Assembly: GCA_017893485.1 (NCBI GenBank) | Contig: CM030366.1 | Span: 47,242,283-47,306,282 of the forward strand | Length of the DNA: 64,000 nt | From: Hemerocallis citrina | Taxonomy: Eukaryota > Streptophyta > Magnoliopsida > Asparagales > Asphodelaceae | Reading direction: 5' to 3' | In this document: one piece after another, positions 23,295-33,700 of the stretch | Layout of the letters: each line of letters begins with the position of its first letter | Position numbering within the stretch: position 1 is the first letter of the stretch | Notes under the pieces: generated by a model | What the model was told of the DNA's origin: nothing | What the model saw: the letters and a program-made list of their open reading frames with translations, nothing else | Database searches by the model: none | Position numbers and translations under genes: made by a program

Positions 23295-23875
23295 TGTTGC
23301 CGCTGAATTCGGGTATGGGGGCAATAGACGAGATTTGTAGGTTCGTGAGGAACTCAAAAAGATCGATCCCTTCTTCTTCCTTGGAAATTGGTTGGATCCT
23401 TGGTGCTCCCTTGAGATCTTTACAAACGTTCGAGACACAGAGATGGATCCCAGCGACGAACCGTCCGACGATCAAGTCAATACACAGAGAAAGATAAGGG
23501 GCAAAGCTCAAGTGTGCAAAGTGTGATCACCTTTTATAGTGGGAGGTTAGGGGGGGTTTATAGTCACCAATGGGATCTCCTTCAGGATCAAAGAGAATCC
23601 CTACTTCCCGGTGTGGCAGGATAAGGGTGGTTATAACCACCTCCTCCAGATCAGGGAGAGTCAGGATTTCCTCCAATCCTGTTGAACTAACTCCTAACGG
23701 GTTGAGACCTGTTCTCAACTGGTCAGGTCCGTTCATGGGTTAGCGGGTCCAGGAGAAGGGACCCGGTTCCTAATTCGGACCCGTCTGTAGGCGAGATTAC
23801 CATCTTGCCCCTAGGACTTTGAGATTCATGCCCGCTTTGAATGGTTCTGATTTAACCCCATTTTTAGCCATATCA
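23295..23875 (-). repeat. 3' LTR of T2
   Basis: 581 bp. On the minus strand it begins TGATATGGCTAAAAATGGGG and ends GGCAACA. It is the same length as the 5' LTR and aligns without gaps in the parts compared. It keeps the CGTCGG-type block near 23455. Confidence 0.93.
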
Positions 23876-23876
23876 T

Positions 23877-23900
23877 GAACCCCCTACTCCCCAAGACTAT
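23877..23900 (-). promoter_or_regulatory. Polypurine tract of T2
   Basis: On the minus strand, directly upstream of the 3' LTR, the sequence is CTTGGGGAGTAGGGGGTTCA, purine-rich and placed to prime plus-strand synthesis. Confidence 0.6.
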
Positions 23901-24496
23901 GTGTTACAGCCTTGTGGGAGTTGTTCTATTGTTTCAATGGCATATAGGGCTTTATCAAAGTTTTCAACGGGTGCTCGAATCTCGTCTGAGGGGTGATGGT
24001 GCTTTCCTGAGCTGGTAGCAGGCTCAAAGTGGCTTCTAGGTTACTCTGGATCTTTGATGATTTTTTTCCGATTTTTATATCATTCGTTCGAACCATTTAT
24101 TTAATTTTGCAAGGCAACGATTCACTCTCCCGGAGCACTAATTAATCATTCTGGACAATAATTATTTATCCCAGGACTCAAAAATGTTCCCCCGAATTTA
24201 TAATTATTTTTCAGAATTTTTAATTAATTTTCCAAAATTTTTAATCATTTTTAGCAATTTTTAAATAAATAATCCGAATTAATAAAATAGAAAAAGGAAT
24301 TAATCGCTGTATTTATGACGTGGCCAAATCTGAGCCCTTGATTATGCACCGGCGAGGAATTCTGGGCGATCGGACGGCTAGGAGAAAAGGGGCTTCTCGC
24401 GATCTGGGCGTACGGTGAGGCGAACGCGTCGAACGGTGTGCCGAGCTTGGAGGACGGTGCACCGAACACGGCAAACGTTATGTGGAGTTTGGTGAA

Positions 24497-26426
24497 CAGT
24501 GAAGAAGCGTTTACTGATCAACGCTTTTTTTGGTATTTTCAGCTCGGAAACACGTCTGCTCGGATGTGACGGCGAGCTTGGCGAACGGGATGTCGAGCTT
24601 GGCGAATGAAACAGCGAGATCGAAGAGCGTTGACTGGTCAACGCATTTTTTGGCATTTTCAGCTTGGAAACACGTCTGCTCGGATATGACGGCGAGCTTG
24701 GCGAACGAAACGGCGAGCTCGAAGAGCGTTGACTGGTCAACACTTTTTTGGCGTTTTCAGCTCGGAAACACGTCTGCTCGGATTTAACGGCGAGCTTGGC
24801 TAATGTCGTGTCGAGCTTGGCGAACGAAGTGGCAAACTGGAAGGGCATTGACTGGCCAATGCATTTTTTGGTGTTTTCAGCTAGGAAACATGTTTGCTTG
24901 GATACAACGGCGAGCTTGGCGAATATCGTGTCGAGCGAATCAGACGAAGCGGCGAGCTTGAAGGGCATTGACTGGTCAACACATTTTATAATGTTTTCAG
25001 CGCGGAAACATGTCTGCTCGGATTTGACGGCGAGCTTGGCAAACGGTGTGTCGAGCGAATCAGACAAAGTGGCGAGCTGGAAAGGCATTGACTGGTCAAC
25101 GCATTTTTTGGCATTTTCAGCTCGGAAACACGTCTGCTCAGATATGACGGCGAGCTTGGCGAACAGTGTGGCGAGCGAGGCGAACAAAGTGGCGTACTGG
25201 AAGGGCGTTGACTGGTCAACGCATTTTTTGGTGTTTTCAGCTCAGAAACACGTCTGCTTGGATAGGACGGCAAGCTTGGCAAACGTCGTGTCGAGCATGT
25301 CAGACGAAGTGGCGAGCTTGAATGGTGTTGACTAGTCAACGCATTTCTGGTGTTTTCAGCTCAGAAACACGTCTGCTCGGATATGACGGCGAGCTTGGCG
25401 AATGGTGTGTCGAGCGAATCAGACGAAGCGGCGAGCTAGAAGGGCGTTGATTGGTCAACACATTTTTTGGCATTTTCAGCTCGGAAACACGTCTGCTCGG
25501 ATATGACGGGGAGCTTGGCGAACGGTGTGTCGAGCGAGGCGAACGAAGTGGCGAACTGGAAGGGCGTTGACTGGTCAATGCATTTTGTGGTGTTTTTAGC
25601 TCAGAAACACATCTGCTCGGATATGACGGCGAGCTTGGAGAACGGTGTGTTGAGCGAATCAGACGAAGTGGCGAGCTTGAAGGGCATTAAATGGTCAATG
25701 CATTTTCTTGTGTTTTCAGCTCGGAAACACATTTGCTTGGATATGACGGCGAGCTTGGCGAACGGTATGTCGAGCGAATCAGACGAAGCGGCGAGCTGGA
25801 AGGGCGTTGACTGGTCAACGCATTTTTTGGCATTTTCAGCTCGGAAACACGTCTGCTCGGATATGACGGCGAGCTTTGCGAACGTTGTGTCGAGCAAGGC
25901 GAACGAAGTGGCGAACTAGAAGGGTGTTGACTGCTCAACGCATTTTCTGGTGTTTTCAGCTCGGAAACACGTCTGTTCGGATATGACGGCAAGCTTGGCA
26001 AATGGTGTGTCGAGCGAATCAGACGAAGCGGCGAGCTTGAAGGGCGTTGACTGGTCAACGCATTTTCTGGTGTTTTCAGCTCGGAAACACGTTTGCTCGG
26101 ATATGACGGCGAGCTTGGCGAACGGTGTGTCGAGCGAATCAGACGAAGCAGCGAGCTTGAAGGGCATTGACTGGTCAATTCATTTTCCGGTGTTTTCAGC
26201 TCGGAAACATGTCTGCTCGGATATGACGGCGAGCTTGGCGAACGGTGTGTCGAGTGAATCAGACGAAGCGGCGAGCTTGAAGGGCATTGACTGGTCAACG
26301 TATTTTCTGGTGTTTTCAGCTCGGAAAACACGTCTGCTCAGATAATAGGCGGCGAGCTTGGTGAAAAGTGCATCGAGCGATTCAGACGAAGCGGCGAACT
26401 CGATGAACGTTGACTGGTCAACTGTT
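24497..26426. repeat. 120-bp tandem array (16 units) upstream of the T2 antisense gene
   Basis: The word TTTCAGCT recurs about every 120 bases from 24537 to 26315, with one 99-bp step and one 119-bp step. Each unit holds CGTCTGCTCGGATATGACGG, GCGAGCTTGGCGAACG and the inverted repeat GTTGACTGGTCAAC or a mutated form. The array sits between the 3' LTR and the accessory gene, where Tat elements are known to carry variable tandem repeats that can seed satellites. Because 120 is divisible by three, long frames appear on both strands. Confidence 0.95.
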
Positions 26427-26687
26427 TCGAGCTGCTTCTGTCGTTTCGTATTCTGACCGCTTAGACTTTCGTGCTTGCTGGGCCGGTCAAGCTGTACAGC
26501 CCATGCCCATCATGTTTGCTATAAGTCCCCACCCCCTCTCATTTTTACTTCACTTTCTCACTTTTTCTTCATCGGAGATTTCTTCTCTTCACGGAGCTTT
26601 CGGCGTCTTTCCCGTTCTCCGACGAGCATTCCGACCGAGGTTGTCACTTCCCAGGTAACTTATTTAAATTTTTAAGAGATTTCTAAG

Positions 26688-28849
26688 GTGTCTTCCGGCG
26701 AAGAGGCCTCCTCCTCGACTCAGCTCGAAGTAGCCCCCCGGTCGACTCCTTCTTCGGTTGACAAACGGAAGGCGCCCATTGTTCTGTCCTCTTTGGAAGT
26801 AGGAGAAGATATCGGTGCCGAAGGCGGAGGCGGCGAGGTGGCTCTCTCTTCGTGGGTGGTGGAAACATTAATGGAGAGAGATCGGCAGATGGGTGCATTC
26901 GGCAGACATTCGATCGCCGTGTCTACCCTTGGAGGGACCCGGCAGTATAGTGCGAAGGATTTGAGGCGAACAGAGCAAGGTTTGGCTCAGTTTTATGAGG
27001 AGAACGATCTGAGGGAGCGCACAGAGGCGAACGAGATCGTCAGCATCCTGAAGGAGTCGGATCTGCGAATGGTTTGGATGTGCTTCATGATCCCTCCGGA
27101 GTTCGAACTCATCGTCCCGGGGCCAGGGATCAGGTCTTGTTCTTCTCTCCCCTCCGACACTTGCATTTTCCCCTACGACGCTTTCTATGCGGAGCTGCGC
27201 CTCCATCTACACCCTTTCATAAGGGGAGTGCTGCAATGGTATGGGGTCTTCCCTATTCAGCTGATGCCGAACATTTGGAGGCATGTCACGGGGTTCGTTC
27301 TCCATTGCCAGGCGGCCGGGATCGAACCTAGGATCAGCATACTTCGTCGTCTGTACAAGATCCACCAACAGACGAGGACGGAGTATCGTTTCTACCTCAC
27401 TACTCAGAAGGGCGTTAAGTTGGTCGACAACCTTGACTCCGTGAAGTGTTAGCGAGACAAATACTTCTTTGTTCGGGGTAAAAAGCCATGGGACATTCCC
27501 ACGGTATGGAAAGAGGATGTGCCGAAGAGGGCGAAGATGGAGCCGTCCTTGAGTCCGGAGGAGGACAAAATGGTCGGCATCCTCTTGGATCGACCGACCC
27601 TGCATTGGAAGGAGATCACCGAGGAGAGCCTCTTTAGGGGAGGCCTTAGCCTGATGGACCCTAGTACGAATTCTCTTTCATCGATCGCATTCTAAGTACT
27701 TTTGTAGTGATACAATTCTAATCTCCTTTTTTTCTTTCTTTTTTCGCAGGATCTACTGCCATGGACTTTGAAGACATCATGAACAGGCGGTCGGTGTTGA
27801 GCGGCAAGCGAGTTGAGGAGAAGAAGAGGAAGCATGCTGTCGCTCGTCCAACTCCGTCGAAGGCAGCTCGAGTTGAGAGTGCCACCGCCCCCGTCGTTGA
27901 CTTGGAGGTCGTTCCTTCTTCCATTGCTCCACCAGCGAAGGAGCTCGATTGTTTGGCTACTCTCGCCCTATCAGCTCCGCTTCGCACAGTGGCGGCCAAA
28001 GTGATACCGAAGGGCAAGAGGATCTTCGTGCCGGATTGGCAGGTTCTTAGGCACGACGGTTTCCTCGGAGACTCGACAAGTTGTATGGATGCCTTCCGCA
28101 GTCTCGCCATGCCCAAGGACAAGGCGGCAATGGAGCATGGTATAGTGGGCGACTCGGCCTTGGAGATCACCAAAGCGCAGATGACGGTAAGCCTCGACCT
28201 TTCGCTCGACCTCTGTCCCCTTCTTTGTGTTCCATTCTTAAACCATTGCCTTTTTTGTAGGGCGATCTGTCATTTTAGCCACTTGCTAAAGCAAGTGGCG
28301 GAGAAGGAGAAAGAGCTGAAGGCTCTTCAGGATCGGGAGAGGTTGGAGCGTTCGAAATCCAAGAGAGAGCTAGAGGCGGCCGCACTCAAGGTCGAAACGC
28401 AAGCCACCAAGATCTGGTTACTGGAGGAGGCACTGGCAAAAGTGAAGGACTCCGCCGCTGAGGAGAAGGAGGAGATGGCTCGGTAGTGGGCAGCCAAGCG
28501 GGAGAAGGTCGCATTCACGATGCTCATAGCGGTGAAGTAGGCCAAGGTAGCAGCGGAGAAGGAGGTGATCGGCTACTTGGAGCAGAACATGCGCAAGGCC
28601 TACGCCAAGGCGCTGAAGGATGTCGACGAGCATATCCCCGACTTCGATTATTCAGGATATTTCTTGTTCCCCGACGAGGAGAAGGCAGCGGCTGAAGTAG
28701 AAGAAGAGGATGAAGGAGAAGAGGAGGCCTTCTGCGATGAAGACATAGTGACTAAGACGCCATTAGCAATGGCACCGGCGACAGGGACAGCTGAGGGCGG
28801 TGAAGGTGCCTTAGCGCTTGTGGATCCATCCGCCGAGGTGGACACTTAA
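26688..28849 (+). pseudogene. Antisense accessory gene of T2, ORF1 homologue (three exons, nonsense mutations)
   Basis: It is homologous to T1 ORF1: the first exon has PLHPFIRGVLQWYGVFPIQL and N-W-R, the gypsy-type transposon-like domain. Inferred exons are 26688-27663, 27750-28186 and 28262-28849. Intron phases are 1 and 0 as in T1, with donors GTACGA and GTAAGC. A GTAACTT...TTTCTAAG stretch just before 26688 may be a further intron, so the true start could be upstream, near a weak TATAAG at 26520. Nonsense codons include TAG at 27450-27452 (Trp in T1), TAG at 28484-28486 and another TAG near 28538. The acceptor of exon 3 looks shifted by one base. The C-terminus is a coiled coil with an acidic tail. 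Confidence 0.8.
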
Positions 28850-29010
28850 CTCCCTTATAGTTTCTTTTGTATTTTAGCAATAGTTTTTCAGCTAGGATTT
28901 TTTTGTATCAATGCCTAATAGCAGACTGGCCACCGCTTTCTTTTGTACTCTTTTGAACTTCAATGAAACGAAGAACTTTTGAGATTTTGGCCCAAGTTTA
29001 CAATGACTAG

Positions 29011-29168
29011 CTTTGAAATTTGGCTAAGTGTTGAAGACAATTCGCTTTGAAATTTGGCTAAGTGTTGAAGACAATTCGCTTTGAAATTTGGCTAAGTGTT
29101 GAAAACAACTCGCTTTGAAATTTGGCTAAGTGTTGAAAACAACTCGCTTTGAAATTTGGCTAAGTATT
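29011..29168. repeat. 34-bp tandem repeat before T2 ORF2
   Basis: CTTTGAAATTTGGCTAAGTG recurs at 29011, 29045, 29079, 29113 and 29147. It lies between the ORF1 3' UTR and the acceptor of ORF2, so it would expand an intron or leader. Confidence 0.93.
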
Positions 29169-29204
29169 TCTCGAGCTCAGCGTTGTTGTGTTCTTGCTTT
29201 TCAG

Positions 29205-29951
29205 ATCGCCGAGTTGTGTCAGTGGGTCGAGGCATCACCGAACATGGTAGCGACTGAGGCCTCTCGTCTTCGAGCTGACTTAAGAGCGACGAAGTTGGCC
29301 CTTTCTCGTAGTCGAGAGTGTTTTCTCAAGAGTGAGGCAGAACTAAATCATCTCAAACTAATGCTGGCACGACGCAACTCCGAGTTGAAGCGACTAAAGA
29401 AACGAGCTCGAGAAGCTCCACCTGAAGGGAAGGTGGAGTCACTTCGGCAGACCCTATTCGATGTCAGTGTGAAGAGAGATGGTCTGAAGGACGTGGTGCT
29501 CGAGAAGAGCCTGGAGACGGCACAGCTTCGATGAACTATCATTGAATCTTCTCGTGTGGGTAGTACGAGCAGAATTCCTCGCCTACAAGTCAAGTTGATG
29601 GATGATTTGCTGAAGGAGTGCATTGTTGAGCTAGAGACTGAGGTTCACCAGCTACGATGTTTTACGGAGGGGAGCAATGTCAGGACCACATCTTTCCCTC
29701 GAGATGAGTACTCGCAGGGACGATCATTTCACGAGTTAGGCTCGCATTCGCCTCCCATGCCAAGTCGCCCTGGGGACGCTCAAAGCGCAGTTGCTGGTTC
29801 GTCGAGCGAAGCCTTAGCTAGCGCAATGCTTAGAGACACAGCTAGGCTCGCTGGCTTGGGAAGCTCAACGGGTGCGGGGTCGCAACGACAGAATATTCGC
29901 CGTCCTCGTTTGTCGCTCAAGAGGAGTATCCCACTTCCTAGGAGGCATTGA
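29205..29951 (+). pseudogene. Antisense accessory ORF2 of T2: coiled-coil protein
   Basis: It begins after a CTTTTCAG acceptor at 29204 in phase 0, as in T1. A TGA at 29532-29534 (from CGA by one transition) splits the frame. The rest continues in the same frame to the stop at 29951. The product has Arg/Leu/Glu coiled coil, a Ser-rich linker and the C-terminus RRPRLSLKRSIPLPRR, nearly identical to that of T1 ORF2. Function is unknown. Confidence 0.7.
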
Positions 29952-30094
29952 AATAGTCTTGTAATTTTGACTTCTCAAGTTTTGTAATTTGTCGTAAAGA
30001 TGAGTAGTTAGTCTTGTAATTTGACTTGTTCCTCGAACTTTATAGAAATGAAACTTGTTTTTTTTTTTCACTTGTGTGTTTTGTTAGGCGATAT

Positions 30095-30565
30095 ATGGTT
30101 GTCGATAGTTGTGGAAGCAATTCCGAATGGCGAACCACTTCTTTCTCGCTTATGAGCGAGTAGTAGAAGCGGAATAGAGCCAAGTGTTGGACTCTGAACT
30201 TCGTCGTTTTTAAGAGAGAGTCAACGGTTGTGGGAGCAATTCTGAATGGCGAACCACTTCTTACTCGCTTATGGGCAAGTAGTAGAAGCGGAATCGAGCC
30301 AAGTGTTTGACTCCGAACTTGTCGTTTAAGAAAGTGTCAACGGTTGTGGGAGCAATTTCAAATTGGCGAACCACTTCTTACTCGTTTACGAGCGAGTAGT
30401 AGAAGCGGAATCGAGCCAAGTGTTGGACTCTGAACTTTTTCGTTTAAGAGAGAGTCAACGGTTGTGGGAGCAATTCCGAATGGCGAACCACTTCCTACTC
30501 GCTTACGAGCGAGTAGTAGAAACGGAATCGAGCCAAGTGTTGGACTCCGAACTCGTCGATTAAAA
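30095..30565. repeat. 117-119-bp tandem array between convergent genes of T2
   Basis: CAAGTGTT recurs at about 30181, 30300, 30417 and 30534. Units share GTGGGAGCAATTCCGAA and AGTGTTGGACTC with the T1 array, but have a different middle containing an ACTCGCTTACGAGCGAGT-type inverted repeat. Confidence 0.92.
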
Positions 30566-30793
30566 GAGATAGAAATTGTTTTTTGCAAGTAGAGTTAGAC
30601 TACTCCAAAAATAGAAAATTTGCTAGGTGGAGTTAGTTTACTCAAAAGGTATGGAAGTTGGGGGAGGAAATTTCTCTTTATTGAAAACAACTGGGCGGCC
30701 GCTTTTAAGTTGCAGACCGCCCTTTACATTTTGATAAAAAAGAAGATATAAGTAAGGTTTTTGCAATCTTGGGGAAGTAGCTTGGAGCGGCGT

Positions 30794-33700
30794 TTAGACA
30801 CCCTCTCGGTACTTCATCAGATGCTCGGCGTTCCAAGTCCTTGGCATCTTTCTGCCCCCCGAGTCTTCAAGTTGATACGCGCCCAGGCGTGTAACTCTGG
30901 AGACCTTATATGGTCCTTCCCAATTGGGTGCTAGCTTGCCTCTTTTGCTTGGGTCTGAAATTGATAGCTTTCTCAGCACTAAGTCCCCTTCCTTTATATT
31001 GGTCGGTCGTACCCTCTTGTTGTAAGCTTGAGTGATCCTACGACGGTAGGTCTCCTGGCGGATTGCGACCTTATCGTGGATCTCGTCAATGAGGTCTAGG
31101 CAGTTGCGAAGCTGGTTTGTGTTCTGCACCTCATTGTAAGCGACGATACGAGGTGAAGGTAGACCCACCTCCAGAGGAATAAGAGATTCTGATCCGTATG
31201 TGAGGTTAAACGGGGATTCACCCGTCGGAGTTCTTTTGGTGGTGAGATAGCACCAGAGCACATTGGGAAGTTGTTTGATCCATAGCCCCTTGGTGGACTT
31301 GTCATGCCTTTTCTTCAAGCCTGAGAAGATCTTTCGATTCGTGTTCTCTGCTTGGCCGTTGGACTGGGGGTGTTCCACTGAAGAGAACCGCTATTGAATC
31401 CCAAGATCGGTGCAGAAGTCATGGAAGGTAGCTCCCGTAAATTGGGTCCCGTTGTCGGTTACGAGAATGCGAGGTACCCCGAACCGACACACAATGTTCT
31501 TCCAAAAGAACTTCTGCACCCTATTCTCGGTGATCGTTGAGAGATGTTCGGCTTCTATCCATTTGGAGAAGTAGTGTACTGCTACCACCAAGAACTTCAG
31601 TTGGCCTGGTTCCGGAGGAAAAGGTCCGAGCAAATCCATCCTCCACATTGCGAAAGGGATTGGACTTTCAAGGGAGGCAAGTTGTGCTTGAGGCAGGCGA
31701 CGGATTGGGGCAAACTTCTGGCAAGAGTCCCACTGGCGGACGTACTCCTCGGAGTCTTTTAATAGTGTAGGCCAAAAGTACCTGTAGTTCAAAAGCTTCC
31801 GGGCAAGTGATCTTGCTCCCAAGTGTGCACCACATAGACCATCATGGGCTTCCCTTAAGGCGTAGAGCACCTCTTCTGGAGAGAGGCATCTCAGATAGAG
31901 TCGACCGTCGACCTGGGTGTAGGAGCGTTTGTACATGACCCCATCTAGGAGTGTGTACCGCCCCGCTCGTGTCCTGATCCTCCTTGCTTTTTTCAGATCT
32001 TCGGGGAGGACTCCGTCTCGGAGATACTCAAGAAGGGGCTTCATCCAGTTTTCCCTAAGTGTTAGAGGGTAGGCCTCCATTGGCTCCGAGCCATCTTCGT
32101 CGATGCTAGGTTTGAGAAGGACTTCTATTAGGACAGTCCGTTCTAGACCTTGGAGAGACAAGGAGGCAAGCTTAGAGAGGGCATCAGCCTGCGCGTTTTC
32201 CTCTCGGGGAACCCGCTGGAGTTGAAGATCTCTGAATAGAGCTAGAAGATCCCTCACTTTTGCCAAGTATCTAGCCATTCGGTCATCTCTCACCTCGTAT
32301 TCCCTGGACACTTGGTTAACCACTAACTGAGAGTTGCTGAAGACCCTAACGTGTTCGGCACTCACCTTGCGAGCCAAGCAGAGACCCGCAATTAGGGCTT
32401 CATATTCTGCCTTATTGTTAGACGCCGAGAAGTTGAGGCAAAGGGAATACTAGAGGACGAAGGCGTCGGGGCCAGTTAGGATGATGTTGGCCCCACTCCC
32501 ATCGGCGCGGGAGGACCCATCCACATAGACGGTCCAGACGGAGGGGTCGGCTGGCGACTCACATGAGTTAGAGATGGTGTTCTCCACGATAAACTCGGCC
32601 AGAGCTTAGGCTTTTATCACCGTCCTGGGCTGGTAGCTGATATCGTGCTGACTCAGCTCGATGGACCACTTCATGAGTCGTTCGGATGTGTCCGGCTTGT
32701 GGAGAACCTGTTTCAGCGGTTGGTCGGTAAGAACGACCACCGAGTGGGATTAGAAGTAGGGGCGGAGCTTACGGGCTGCCATGATCAAGGCGAGTGCCAT
32801 CTTTTCCAGGTTTCGGATAACTGAGTTCGGCATTGCGGAGCACCTTACTCACGTAGTAGATGGGCTTTTGCGTCTTATACTCTTCCCTCACGAGGACCGC
32901 GCTGAGCGTTTGATCCGAAGCTGCGAGGTAGGGGTAGGGGACCTCTCCGGGTGCCAGCTTACTCAGGAGAGGGGGTTTGGATAAATACTCTTTAAGCTTG
33001 TTAAAAGACTCTTGCTGCTGCAGCCCCCACTCGAAGCCTTTAGCCCCCCTAAGGGCTTTGAAGAAGGGGAGACACTTCTCCCCAGACTTGGAGAGGAATT
33101 GCCTAATTAAGGCGAGGCGCCCCGTGAGCCTCTGCACCTCTTTGACGTTGGAGGGGGAAGCCATTTTGAGAATGGCTTGGATCTTCTCGGGGTTGGCCTC
33201 TATACCCCTCTGGCTGACCATAAACCCGAGAAATTTGCCTGAAGAGACACCGAATGCACACTTGTTCGGGTTTAGTCTCATATTGTTCCTTCTGAGCACC
33301 TTGAAGGCTTCTTGAAGGTTGAGGGTATGCTCTGCCCTCGAGTGATCTTGACCAACATGGCATCGATGTAGACTTCCATGTTTTGGCCAATCTGGTTTCG
33401 AAAGGGCATAACACGGTAGCAGTAGAGGCCTTGGTCCGTCACGAACGAGGTCTTCCGAATTTTTGGTGGGAACATCCTGATTTGGTTGTATCCCGAGAAG
33501 GCATCCATAAAACTGAGTAGCTCGTGCTCGAAAGTCGCATCGATGAGGCGTCGATGCTGGGAAGAGGGAAGGGGTCCTTCGAGCACGCCTTATTGAGATT
33601 AGTGAAGTCAATGCATATCCACCAACTTCCATTGGCCTTCTTGACCATTACCACGTTGGAGAGCCACTCAGGGTAGTTCACCTCCTGAATAAAGCGAGCA

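Noticed and set aside
24530..26345. Long frames on both strands coding a 40-residue repeat protein
   Set aside because: The unit length is a multiple of three and lacks stops in several frames. Steps of 99 and 119 bases and several stops break every frame, and no start or upstream signal is associated.
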